A DNA stretch of 64,000 nucleotides from Saccharospirillum sp043196875 (GTDB lineage Bacteria; Pseudomonadota; Gammaproteobacteria; Pseudomonadales; Natronospirillaceae): assembly GCF_043196875.1 (NCBI RefSeq), contig NZ_JBEBMX010000001.1, positions 558,001-622,000 of the forward strand, given 5' to 3'. Under the pieces are notes generated by a model that was given only the letters and a program-made list of their open reading frames with translations, ran no database searches and was not told where the DNA came from. The translations under genes and the position numbers were made by a program. Positions 7,049 to 16,556 of the stretch are shown here, in pieces (positions within the stretch are counted from its first letter, which is position 1; each line of letters opens with the position of its first letter).

Positions 7049-10000
7049 TTTCCCTCCGACTTAACAAATATTGGAGAGTTAACATTTACATCCCCCCACA
7101 CAATATTTTGTTGATCGCGGTCAGTGTTCTGTCCATAGGCGCCGTGCGCATCACCAAACCAATCCCACGGTGCCCATAAGATTTTATCACCCGTGGCCTC
7201 ATTTCCACCTAAAACCCGACCCACAAAATCGCTTCTATGTGTCGACTGATACATCTCACCTTCGCCATTCGTAGCTTCACCCAACCGATTAGCCATTGCC
7301 TGCGCATTAGCGGCTGACCCGTTGAACTCAACACGTGCAAGCGGGATATCGGTTTCGCCGTTGTTTAGTTGTTTCTGTACCGCATTGGCTTGGGTTAAGC
7401 CACCGCGGCTATGATTAACGCTCTTTATATCTGCACCTTGCTCCTCCGCCAGGTGTGCAATGTCTATATTCGCCTTGCCCGCATTAGTTATTGGCAGGGG
7501 TGTGCCCGTTAGCTCGTTCAGTTTGTCGTAACCTGCATACAAAACCTCCGATACAAAGCTATCGGTTTTCCGGTTTACTACAACATAAACCCCATCGGCA
7601 TTGGCTTCGTCTGAACTTTGTTGGGCGGCGGTTTCCAACGCGTCTTTCTCTGTCTGGTTTATGCCATGGTTAAAGACATAGATCACACCATCTTCGCCCA
7701 CTTCAATATCTTCAGCCTTTACCTCAACAGCCTCACCGCAGTTAGTACCACCGGCCTCACATTTTTGTAACAATATTTTCTTTGGTGCCGTTGCCGAGGT
7801 ATAGATATCATCCGTTACCTCAGCATTAAAGTTGTTATAGGCCGTGGTACGTACTTCAACTTTCTCCTCAACCTCATTGAGCTCAGATTTTGCTGTATCC
7901 TCAAATGACTTGACTTCATCGTGACTGTCGTCGGTATTCCGATTCAATGCCACCAAGTAATCTTCTGGGGACTCCCCGGTCAGTTCCTGTTGAGCTGAAG
8001 CATCCGTCAGGGTGACGCTGCCTTCCGAGATGGCGCTGCTGGTCGTGCCTGCATCTGAGCCACCGGCGGAACCGTGCCCGGCCACGTTACCGCCAATACC
8101 TTTCATCATGCTGAAGGCACCTTGGGAAAACATGTCGGTGCCCAAGCCGACGCTGTTGCTGCTGACACTGTAGCTGGATTCGTTTTGCAGATCGGCCGCG
8201 GTTAGCGTTGCCGTGGTGAGGCTGTTGTGACCTAGCTGTTCGGCTTCGGCAGAACTGCTGATCACCGCGCCTACTAAATGAGTGTTGCCTTCAACATTCA
8301 CGTTAAAGCCACCATCACCGGCGAAGAGACCGCTTTGTTCTACGACGCTGGTATAAGAGGCTTCCAGGCGGCTGGTATTAACGTTGAGATTCGCACTGCT
8401 TGGTGCCCCACCTCCAGCACTCACGCTAGCGCCATAACTCTTGCTGCTTTCACTGTAAGTGGATGATGCCTGAACGCTTTCTATGTGTAGGTCTCCGCCG
8501 ACCTGTGCGGCGATGCTGTCAGCGTTAACATCCGCCCCTATCAAGGTCAGATTGTTGCCACTATTCAGGCTTATATTGGCGGCATTCAGGCTGGTCTGCG
8601 TATAGGAAGTTCGACTGCGGTCCAGTTCGTATTCCGAGCTATTCATTGATGCATTGCCGCCATAGCCTGCGGCCGAAACATTCACACCGGCCGATCCGCT
8701 GACACTCGAAGATTCAGAATGTTCCTGATAGGTATTCTCTGCGGCCTGCAGCAGAATATCGTTGTCGGCCGCTATACCAATACTGCTGGCATCAAGCTCA
8801 GCACCTATCAGGCTGACGTTGGAATTTTTGCCCGCACCGCTGGCGACTATACTGATTTGGCCATCGGCTTTTATACTGCTGGCCCTGGCGGTACTGCCAC
8901 TTGTACTGCTGCTGGACTCACTGGCACTGTAACCTACACTCAAACCCACACTTGCTGTCGGTGTTATGGTTGAAAGTGGATCATCTATGGCGTTACCAAT
9001 TGCACCCTTTGCACTCCCTGCTGCCGTTAGTGCCTGATCGGCCAGTGTGAGCCCCGCTAAAGTGGCAGAAATACTTTGTCCATTATCCAAAGCCGCGCCA
9101 AAATTGGCATTCGTACCTTTAATTTTTTGCCCTGTTTCGTAGGCCGTTTGCAGACCAGTAGATACATCGACAGTTAAACCAACAGTATAGGTTTCGCTGT
9201 CGCTGTAGCTGGTGCTTTCGAAAGTGTCATAGCTGGCTTGTACATCAACCTCCTGTGCAGCTATTAATATGTTTCCAGCGGTACCGTCTTGCTTCGCGCC
9301 CGCAAGTAAATCGGAACCTATCTGCGAGACTTTGCCACCGCTATTGATAATAAGATTACCTGCACCAGCATCTATCGTGCTGCCGACTGAGGTGCTGGCG
9401 TTCAGATCGTTGCCGTTGGACGATTTTTCATCTTGCCATGAAATACCGAAGGACGAAGCATCGAATGAAAAACTGAGTCCTTTGGAGCTGCTGTAGACAT
9501 CCCGACTCGCTGTTTCGGTATTATGGCCGGCGATTACATCAATATCGCCTTCCGCTTGTAACAGGGCATCGGATTGGCTGGTGATCGAAGATGCCTCTAC
9601 CAAAATATCGTTACCGGATACTATGGAAACGTTACCCCCGGAAAGATTAGAACTTTGCAACTCGGTACTGGAGTAGCTGTTTTTCTCCTTGTAGGTACTG
9701 GAACTGAGGAGCCCTTTTTTCTTTATCCTGATTTCTTGTTCTCGTGAATAGGTGCTTTCCCCTGCTGTTATGGCAATGTCACCACTCGCTTGCAGCGCCA
9801 GATTTTCTTGGGCATGCACTTCGGCGGCGCGAGCATTGATATCATTCCCAGCGACCATAACTACATTGCCGTCACCTAGTATTTGGGTACCTACCTCACG
9901 GCTTGCTTCTGTTTCCACATAGTTATGGCCCAAACCGACTTTTTTATATGAAGATTCAGTAACGGTATTCAGGTTGATATCGTTCTCAGCATGGAACTGA

Positions 10001-13000
10001 GCACTGCCGGCGCTTTCGATTTGGGCGGCCGTCAGGTTGATGTCGTTACCTGCACTGGTCACCAATTGACCACCTTCCCCGGTCACGGTCAGACTGGCGA
10101 ATTGGTCGATCTGTTTGGTGGATTCTTGCACCGGACCAGCGCCTTCACCTGAGTACCAGTTTCGATTGTTCCAATTCCCTTGTTGGTTGGTTGAGGTAAC
10201 TAGGTTGACATCATTACCCGCATCAAGTGCCAACAGATCGTCAGCCCTAACACTAGCACCAATGACATTGATGTCTTCCTTAGCCGAGAGCTGAACTTGC
10301 TCACCAGTGATAGCGCCGCCTTCGTGATTGATGTTTTCAGCATCGACTTTGGCTGTTTCTGTGGCCTTAACGGTACCGGTGTTAGTGAAGTCGCCATCGA
10401 CATCGATGTTGATATTGCGGCCAGCCAAAACTGCACCACTCACAGCGTCGTTATCTGATCTTTCTGCGGTATAGACCTTAGGAGCCAGTACCGTCACAAT
10501 TTGACCGTCAGGCATGGTCACTTTTCGTTCAACCAGCCATACAATGTCACTTGTTAGTGAGGTAATTTGTTCGTCAGTTAAGGCTATTCCAATTTTCAGA
10601 TCTTTGCCTTGAGCAAAATCTACTGCCGCCGCCATTAAGCCCTGATACTGGGCATCATCATCCGTATAACCATTTAGATAACGCTGACCGGTCTGGGATA
10701 TAATTTGCTCTTTGATCAGTTGTTGCTCATAGAACCCATCGCCTAATAAAATTGGCGCTTCTTCATCATCACCAATGCCCAGTATTTCCAGCATGTATTC
10801 AGAGCTCATCCAATCTTTATAATTTGCAAAGTCAGGATCAGTCTGAATCAGATAGCCACTGGAGCTATCAGGCATCGTTTTGAATAAACCACTGCTGGTT
10901 AACTCAGCTAAAGCCTGTGGTTTATTTGTATCGCCTTCATAAGCAGTCCTATTTTGTATGCCAGAGCCAAACCCGACAGACACATTGTCCTCGTATCTTG
11001 TTGTCGCGAGTTTTTTAGTTTTATTAAATTCTTTGTAGTAATTTTCATAATGGTATTTATATTCGGTATCGCAAATCAAGTTGAACGTCCACCAGTAGCA
11101 GTCTTCATCTTCTTCACGCCAACGATAGGTACCAGTATGCTTATCCGTAACCACTACTTCCGTGGTTTTGTTATCAATGGCTTTACCTTTGATATAAATA
11201 GTATCACCCGCTATGATATGGCTATCCATATTCAAAGCATCCTGACTGTCAATAACCATATCTCCGCCACTGATAATCCTTCCTGGAGATTTATTGGTTA
11301 TTTCTACGTCATAGGTATAGATATAATAATCAAGATAGTCGTGGCTATTTATTTTTTCATGAACATGCTCTACGTCGGCCAAATAAGTTTCATAGTCAAG
11401 TACTGCATCATAGTTAAGAATTCGGTCAGCACTGATGTACATGTCTGTATAACTTTCTATCGTAGAACTTCCATTATGGATATAGCTCGCCACGCCCACA
11501 GCTCTATAGTTATCGTCTATGCCGCCACCGATATGCAAATCACCCATGCTCATCAGGGTAGATCCACCTGTGTTATATATATAACTAGCACCAATATCTA
11601 AGCGCTCTCGGGCCGCTATCACGGCTTTATTATTTGATCCATTCGTCGATTCCGCATAATTCCCCAAGCGATAGGCATCTATGGAAACAAGGTTGCCATA
11701 AATCCGTCCTATTCCAATATTGGTTAGATAATTTGTACTTATATAGGTACCACCACCATCCACCAGGCCGCTATTGTTGAATGTGTAATCCACGTTAATA
11801 AAGGTATATCCGGCGTTGATTTTACCTACTGCTGCATTGTTCAGATTGGTCGCGTTGAGTTTCAGATTCGCTCCCGCTTCCAGTCGACCTTTATTAGTAA
11901 AATAACCATCCACATCAAGTAGCAAGTTGACATTAGCTCGGATATCGCCGTCGTCATTACTTAGAGTATCCAGATAAGCGGTCAATTCATTTCCTTGGAT
12001 TTGACCATTGTCGTTGTTAAGACTTGCGACCTGAGCATTCAGATTATCCGCTTCAAATTGACCAATCTGGTTATTCCAATCTTCCAATGTCAGCTCAGCC
12101 TGACGGGCTTGAATTTTGCCATCTTGGTTATTTAATTGGGTGCCTGACAACGTCAAGGCATCTACCTGAACTTCGCCTTCGCTATTGTCCAACGCCTGAG
12201 CAGCGAGACTCATAAGACCCGAGCTGGAAATGGTTCCGTTCTGGTTATCGGTCTGACCGTTTACTTCAATACGACCCGCTAGTGGTTGCTCTACTTCGCC
12301 ACCCACTGCCTCGTCTTCATCCGGTGTTTCCCCGGAACCATCACCTGAGGTTGGCGCATCTATATCATCAGGAATGTCGAGATTATCGTCTTGCTCACTT
12401 TCTTGCTCCAACTGGCCAATCCAGCCTGCGGTGTTGTCTACCTCGGCCAGAGCCAATTCCAGCTTGCGGCTGCCCAGTTGCTGCAGGGTTCCGTCGGTAT
12501 TGGTGAGGGTTTCAGTTTCGATATCAAAGCGGTTGGTCTGAAGGGTGCCGTTGGTGTTGTCCAGGCTAACGGTGCGGGCGACAAGAGCTGATTCTGCCGT
12601 TACTTCGCCACCGTTGGTCAGCGTCTCAGCGGTGACATGGACTTCCCCTTGCTCGGCTTGAATAACACCGGCATTCAGCAACTGACCATCTTCGGTGATC
12701 ACTACGTCGCCGCTGCTGGCGGCCAACGTACCCTGGTTGTGAATGCCCAGGCCGGCTTCGGTTCCAACCAATCGGATCATTCCGGCGTACATGCCACCCA
12801 GCGCTGCAACATCGATAGCGGCACCTTGCGGTACAACGGGGTCGTTGGGTTCCAATGCGGTGACATCCAGGTTGGTGGCGTCTACTTCATTAACACCCGT
12901 CACCACCGATAGATCCTTCGCCCAGATACCTGCATTGACCTCGACGGCACGGGCAATCAGTTGGGTGTAATCCGTCTGTTGGCCATCCAGACCCGCGCCG

Positions 13001-13677
13001 TTAATAGCAATGCTGCCGTCGGTAACGCGGTAATGGCTTAGTTGCCCGCCTTGCAGCATGGGCTGTCCGGTGGTGAGAGTGGCGCTGGAAGCGTTGATAA
13101 AGCCAGCACCATCGACTTGAATGCCGGACGGATTGGCAACCACCAGTTCGGCACGTTGGCCAGCAATCTCAATATAACCCTGTAACAAGGAAGGATCGTT
13201 GCTATTAACCTCGTTGAGAATTACCTGAGCACTGCCCTGGCTCAGATTGGCATTGCCACTCACCCAGCCAGCCAATTGCGTCTGCACCGCTTGCTGACTG
13301 TTATTGAGGATGGCGCCGTCGGCACCCACATCAAACTGGCTGTAGACGTTATGCGAGACACCGCCAGCGCTTGGCTTGGTGATATCAACCTGGACCATAC
13401 CACTGGCGGTTTCGGTCACATTAGCCTGCTGTGCCTGGTTAGCGCTGGGATCAGAGGTAATCTGGGTCTCGGCCTGTGCCAGGGTGGTACAGCCGATCAG
13501 TATGATCAGGCCTTGGCCCAGGGCTCGGGTCAGCAGCCCGAATAAGCGGAATGGGCCGGATGGTCGCATTGCGGTTGCGGTACCCTTGGCGCAATCCCCC
13601 GACCCGGCGACCTCCCCCACCACCATAAGTTGGCCGCGCGCGGCGTTGAAAATAACGCGATAGCATTGCTTGTTCAT
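7045..13677 (-). CDS. Two-partner-secreted filamentous haemagglutinin / CdiA-like exoprotein
   Basis: A 2210-residue exoprotein. Residues 1-25 carry the extended signal peptide region (MNKQCYRVIFN...), with likely cleavage after AQA at residue 69. The TPS secretion domain follows, with the NPSGI motif at residues 182-186. A beta-helical repeat shaft comes next. Residues about 760-1080 match the conserved central part of FHA/CdiA proteins (YLIQTDPDFANYKDWMSS, GDGFYEQQLI, QRYLNGYTDDD). Haemagglutinin-type repeats run to about residue 1900. The last ~230 residues differ: oxyanion-like VIYVFNHG, nucleophile-elbow NHSRGG (Ser2090), HRSDFVG (Asp2150) and DAHGAYG (His2178), in the order of a serine-hydrolase triad. 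I see no VENN pretoxin motif, so toxin delivery is inferred. Exported by the TpsB protein encoded upstream. Confidence 0.9.
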   Translation of the reverse strand: MNKQCYRVIFNAARGQLMVVGEVAGSGDCAKGTATAMRPSGPFRLFGLLTRALGQGLIILIGCTTLAQAETQITSDPSANQAQQANVTETASGMVQVDITKPSAGGVSHNVYSQFDVGADGAILNNSQQAVQTQLAGWVSGNANLSQGSAQVILNEVNSNDPSLLQGYIEIAGQRAELVVANPSGIQVDGAGFINASSATLTTGQPMLQGGQLSHYRVTDGSIAINGAGLDGQQTDYTQLIARAVEVNAGIWAKDLSVVTGVNEVDATNLDVTALEPNDPVVPQGAAIDVAALGGMYAGMIRLVGTEAGLGIHNQGTLAASSGDVVITEDGQLLNAGVIQAEQGEVHVTAETLTNGGEVTAESALVARTVSLDNTNGTLQTNRFDIETETLTNTDGTLQQLGSRKLELALAEVDNTAGWIGQLEQESEQDDNLDIPDDIDAPTSGDGSGETPDEDEAVGGEVEQPLAGRIEVNGQTDNQNGTISSSGLMSLAAQALDNSEGEVQVDALTLSGTQLNNQDGKIQARQAELTLEDWNNQIGQFEADNLNAQVASLNNDNGQIQGNELTAYLDTLSNDDGDIRANVNLLLDVDGYFTNKGRLEAGANLKLNATNLNNAAVGKINAGYTFINVDYTFNNSGLVDGGGTYISTNYLTNIGIGRIYGNLVSIDAYRLGNYAESTNGSNNKAVIAARERLDIGASYIYNTGGSTLMSMGDLHIGGGIDDNYRAVGVASYIHNGSSTIESYTDMYISADRILNYDAVLDYETYLADVEHVHEKINSHDYLDYYIYTYDVEITNKSPGRIISGGDMVIDSQDALNMDSHIIAGDTIYIKGKAIDNKTTEVVVTDKHTGTYRWREEDEDCYWWTFNLICDTEYKYHYENYYKEFNKTKKLATTRYEDNVSVGFGSGIQNRTAYEGDTNKPQALAELTSSGLFKTMPDSSSGYLIQTDPDFANYKDWMSSEYMLEILGIGDDEEAPILLGDGFYEQQLIKEQIISQTGQRYLNGYTDDDAQYQGLMAAAVDFAQGKDLKIGIALTDEQITSLTSDIVWLVERKVTMPDGQIVTVLAPKVYTAERSDNDAVSGAVLAGRNINIDVDGDFTNTGTVKATETAKVDAENINHEGGAITGEQVQLSAKEDINVIGASVRADDLLALDAGNDVNLVTSTNQQGNWNNRNWYSGEGAGPVQESTKQIDQFASLTVTGEGGQLVTSAGNDINLTAAQIESAGSAQFHAENDINLNTVTESSYKKVGLGHNYVETEASREVGTQILGDGNVVMVAGNDINARAAEVHAQENLALQASGDIAITAGESTYSREQEIRIKKKGLLSSSTYKEKNSYSSTELQSSNLSGGNVSIVSGNDILVEASSITSQSDALLQAEGDIDVIAGHNTETASRDVYSSSKGLSFSFDASSFGISWQDEKSSNGNDLNASTSVGSTIDAGAGNLIINSGGKVSQIGSDLLAGAKQDGTAGNILIAAQEVDVQASYDTFESTSYSDSETYTVGLTVDVSTGLQTAYETGQKIKGTNANFGAALDNGQSISATLAGLTLADQALTAAGSAKGAIGNAIDDPLSTITPTASVGLSVGYSASESSSSTSGSTARASSIKADGQISIVASGAGKNSNVSLIGAELDASSIGIAADNDILLQAAENTYQEHSESSSVSGSAGVNVSAAGYGGNASMNSSEYELDRSRTSYTQTSLNAANISLNSGNNLTLIGADVNADSIAAQVGGDLHIESVQASSTYSESSKSYGASVSAGGGAPSSANLNVNTSRLEASYTSVVEQSGLFAGDGGFNVNVEGNTHLVGAVISSSAEAEQLGHNSLTTATLTAADLQNESSYSVSSNSVGLGTDMFSQGAFSMMKGIGGNVAGHGSAGGSDAGTTSSAISEGSVTLTDASAQQELTGESPEDYLVALNRNTDDSHDEVKSFEDTAKSELNEVEEKVEVRTTAYNNFNAEVTDDIYTSATAPKKILLQKCEAGGTNCGEAVEVKAEDIEVGEDGVIYVFNHGINQTEKDALETAAQQSSDEANADGVYVVVNRKTDSFVSEVLYAGYDKLNELTGTPLPITNAGKANIDIAHLAEEQGADIKSVNHSRGGLTQANAVQKQLNNGETDIPLARVEFNGSAANAQAMANRLGEATNGEGEMYQSTHRSDFVGRVLGGNEATGDKILWAPWDWFGDAHGAYGQNTDRDQQNIVWGDVNVNSPIFVKSEGN

Positions 13678-13923
13678 CGCTGCAGTCCCTTGGTTGCGCC
13701 CATTCAGAGCTGGAACACTGCCTCCTTCCTGGTTGGCAGTGTCAGTATTCAGCCTCCCTTTGATAAGCTCTTTGTCAGACGATCGTCAATTTATTGACAA
13801 ATACGAAATCTAATTTTGAGATATACGTCACAATGCCAGATCAATAATAGATTTATCGCAATATACCGACCTGAATTCAGGCCCAGTAACAACTTATTTT
13901 CACAACCGGACTAACAAGGTCAC

Positions 13924-15621
13924 TCAGAATGCCTTCGATACCTGGAAAGCATAGATTGAAGATTCTGCTTCCAAACCCTTCGGACTCAGCAAGGGGCGAC
14001 TGATGCTGGCTTCATAGGCGAAACCAAGTATCTGTCCTTTTAAACCAAGACTTGCTCCTGCCAGAACGGCTCCATGATCAAATACCGTCCCAGCGTCGAA
14101 ACCCAGGGTAATTTGCTGAGAGACCTTTGGTACGACAAAAATCAGATCGTTATGCAGATAGGCAGCAGATTCGCCGCTGATGCCCTGGTCAAAACCTCGT
14201 ACGCTGTAGGCGCTGCCCAGTAGCATTTGATCGAGCGGAATCAATGGGGTCAGGTTGCCCTGCACCTGAAGACGACTGCCTAATACCCAATTTTGCTTCA
14301 CGAACCTGAATGGCTGGCTGTAGTTTATATCGAGCATCAGCCACTGCGGATTTTTCACGCCATCTCCGGCTTTCACTTCTGGATCTTCGGAGGCACCCAT
14401 GGCCGTGACACCTCTTTTATAAATCAGACTGGAATCCAGGGTTGCTTTGCCCATGAACCATTGATGCTGTAAAGCCAACTCTATCTTTCGGCGCTGCCGA
14501 TGCTGCACGTCTATCTCGACATCATTAATAAAACTTTCCGATTGGTTAGCCTTAATACTGGAGGATGCGGCCACTTTTTGGTGGCTGCTACGGAACAAAA
14601 TTCGCTCAAGTTTAACGCTCTGATTCGAACTGGTTCCGGCGTATTTGTAGGACCCTGTCTCGCCCTTTACGGTCTGAACACTTTCGCTGTAACCACCATT
14701 CAAACTCAGCAGCCAATAGCGATAAGGCACGGAGTAATGAGCGCTGAAGCTTTGCGATCCCAACTGCCCTACGGCGAATACAATGGACTGCGCGTAGGTG
14801 ACATAGGATAAATCATTAAACGCCCAGTAAGGGTCATAACTCAGGGTCACGCTGCTTTGATAGCGCCCGGTATTTCCGCTGCCACTGTTATCTAGGGTTT
14901 CGGTCACGCGTAGTGGTTTTTGCTGTTGCCACTGAATGACTAAATCGCTGTAACCAGGTTGTTCCCCCGGTTCAATATCAATATTCACTGCAACCGAAGG
15001 AACCCGTTTGAGATTCTCCAGGCCTTGCTCCAGGTGACGTAAATTCAGCACATCACCTGAGCGTATTGGCAGTGCATTCCAGACCGTCGCCCGGCGCGAC
15101 ACTCCATCAGCAAAGCGGATGTCCTCGACATATCCGGGTAATAGCGTAAAAGTCAGCAACCCCGAATTCAGATCCTGAGCTTCAGCAACCAGCCGAGTAG
15201 TGACATAGCCGGCTCTGATGACATCGTTTTGAGTCTCGGTCATCAGACGATTGATGTCTTTGGCATCCAGACATCCATCTGTTTCCAAGCGGCTATTGAG
15301 ATGTTTTTCCAGCCAACGAAATCGCTTGTACGCGGTCGATACCAACTGAATTTTCGCAATAGGAAAACAGGTTCCATCTAGCAACTGATCGTCATCCAAT
15401 GACGGGAACTCTGGGGTATCAAAAAAGACATCCGGGTCAGACTGAAAACGTTCGTTCTGTTGTCGCTGCCATTCTTCGAAACGACGCTGCTGATCGAGCG
15501 ATTCTTGTTCAGGTGTTGGTAACTCTGCTTTAACCGCCACGCACATCAGAGTGATAACTGCCGAAATTAAAGCGCGTGCGATGGCAAAAACATTAATGCA
15601 TCCTTGACTAAAATCGTGCAA
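13924..15621 (-). CDS. TpsB outer-membrane transporter (ShlB/FhaC/CdiB family)
   Basis: A 565-residue protein with a signal peptide (cleavage near VKA, residue 32), a Gln/Arg-rich linker helix (residues about 40-62), POTRA domains at about 80-230 and a C-terminal 16-strand barrel. The conserved loop-6 motif VRGFDQG and the final aromatic residue (KAF) are typical of Omp85-type TpsB proteins. It should export the exoprotein encoded 246 bp downstream. The frame starts with TTG at 15621; the reverse strand has GGGAGG 8 nt before it, which supports this unusual start. The order tpsB-tpsA-small lipoprotein is that of CDI loci. Confidence 0.92.
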   Translation of the reverse strand: MHDFSQGCINVFAIARALISAVITLMCVAVKAELPTPEQESLDQQRRFEEWQRQQNERFQSDPDVFFDTPEFPSLDDDQLLDGTCFPIAKIQLVSTAYKRFRWLEKHLNSRLETDGCLDAKDINRLMTETQNDVIRAGYVTTRLVAEAQDLNSGLLTFTLLPGYVEDIRFADGVSRRATVWNALPIRSGDVLNLRHLEQGLENLKRVPSVAVNIDIEPGEQPGYSDLVIQWQQQKPLRVTETLDNSGSGNTGRYQSSVTLSYDPYWAFNDLSYVTYAQSIVFAVGQLGSQSFSAHYSVPYRYWLLSLNGGYSESVQTVKGETGSYKYAGTSSNQSVKLERILFRSSHQKVAASSSIKANQSESFINDVEIDVQHRQRRKIELALQHQWFMGKATLDSSLIYKRGVTAMGASEDPEVKAGDGVKNPQWLMLDINYSQPFRFVKQNWVLGSRLQVQGNLTPLIPLDQMLLGSAYSVRGFDQGISGESAAYLHNDLIFVVPKVSQQITLGFDAGTVFDHGAVLAGASLGLKGQILGFAYEASISRPLLSPKGLEAESSIYAFQVSKAF

Positions 15622-16062
15622 ACCGTAAGCCTCCCTGGCCTATCGTTAAAAGTAAAATGGCAGTACTGAAATGAGTTATCCCGCAAGAGTATCATCACAC
15701 GAACAGTCATTTGCGAATCAACCTTCACGCAATAACCACTTTCAGTAAACATAATTGATGAGCAGCAACCTTAAAACAGCACAGTTTATGTTGGTGGAAA
15801 TTTCTATCCCGTCGTATAAAACTATCAGTCAGAAATTTTCCGACAAATCATCGATGCATTGCTTTCACACCCTACCTGTAGCATTGCTCATATCTGCACC
15901 ATCACTCCCACTATAGAGCTCACAACCACCAACTTCGCCCAATTGAGCTCGAATACCTGTGCTCATTTCACGCGCTCCTGCAAAGTCATGACTTATGGCC
16001 CCATCGTTCAGTATTGACTGAACGATAGCGCACCCCTACCTTTGCCAGACTTGAGGAGCTCT
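15622..16062. promoter_or_regulatory. Divergent promoter region between tpsB and the efflux operon
   Basis: About 440 bp without a gene separates the minus-strand secretion operon from the plus-strand regulator-efflux operon, so it must hold promoters for both. The left two thirds are AT-rich. The right end contains the 24-bp palindrome recorded separately and then the GAGGAG ribosome site at 16053-16058. I could not assign the tpsB promoter. Confidence 0.5.
16003..16026. promoter_or_regulatory. Perfect 10-bp inverted repeat, candidate operator of the efflux operon
   Basis: Arms ATCGTTCAGT (16003-16012) and ACTGAACGAT (16017-16026) are separated by ATTG. The site ends 36 bp before the regulator start codon. 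A TTGACT hexamer inside it (16014-16019) could serve as a -35 element, though the matching -10 (TACCTT, 16037-16042) is weak. A winged-helix regulator dimer would fit this symmetry, so autorepression by the following MarR/GbsR-type gene is likely. Confidence 0.65.
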
Positions 16063-16509
16063 ATGACCAAAACCTACGACGATTTTGTGGAACTGATGGG
16101 CCTGATCAGCCAGACCGATGGCGAGCCCCGCATTGGCGGGCGGATGTTCGGTTTGCTGCTGGTGGAAGGTCGTGCTCTGACGCTCAACGATTTTGCGCAG
16201 CGCCTGGATATCAGCAAAGCCAGCGCCAGCACTAATGCGCGGCGGCTGGCCACCATCGGTGTTATTGAGCACATCAAAAGTTCCAACCGACAAGACAGCT
16301 ACGCCCTGGTGCCTGATCTCTACCGTCAGATGAGCCGGACCATGACCGAGCGTTTTCTGGTTCGTGCCGAGCAGATTGAGAACATGGTGTCGCTGCTGCC
16401 GACGGGGTCGCCGGAGGCGAAGCAACGTATTCAAGGTCTGGCCCAGTGCTACCGGGTCTCCGCCGAAACCGCACGGCAGATGTTCGATCAACTGCCGGAA
16501 TTGGACTGA
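16063..16509 (+). CDS. MarR/GbsR-type winged-helix regulator
   Basis: A 148-residue cytoplasmic regulator. The helix-turn-helix region is LTLNDFAQRLDISKASASTNARRLATIGVI (about residues 42-71 of the protein), followed by a wing and a C-terminal dimerisation helix. The pattern with an N-terminal PRIGGRMFGLLLVEG is typical of the GbsR group within the MarR superfamily. ATG 16063 is preferred over TTG 16042 because GAGGAG lies 4 nt before it. It heads the operon with the RND adaptor and pump (47 bp to the next gene) and should control it, probably through the palindrome just upstream. The inducing ligand is unknown. Confidence 0.88.
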   Translation: MTKTYDDFVELMGLISQTDGEPRIGGRMFGLLLVEGRALTLNDFAQRLDISKASASTNARRLATIGVIEHIKSSNRQDSYALVPDLYRQMSRTMTERFLVRAEQIENMVSLLPTGSPEAKQRIQGLAQCYRVSAETARQMFDQLPELD

Positions 16510-16556
16510 CGCTCAACATCGTCAGCAAACAATCACTCGAATTAAGGTTATTCGTT

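Noticed and set aside
7045..8000. VENN-type pretoxin boundary in the exoprotein
   Set aside because: The nearest resemblance (EEKVEVR before the C-terminal domain) is not a VENN motif, so I do not claim a classical CdiA-CT junction.
8000..10440. Internal repeats of the exoprotein gene as a DNA repeat array or CRISPR
   Set aside because: The repetition is at the protein level (haemagglutinin repeats); the nucleotide units are not identical, have no constant spacer length and keep the reading frame.
10954..11601. 215-residue plus-strand frame within the exoprotein gene
   Set aside because: Antisense to the conserved central part of the haemagglutinin; the apparent hydrophobic segments come from its Asp/Asn/Tyr codons read backwards.
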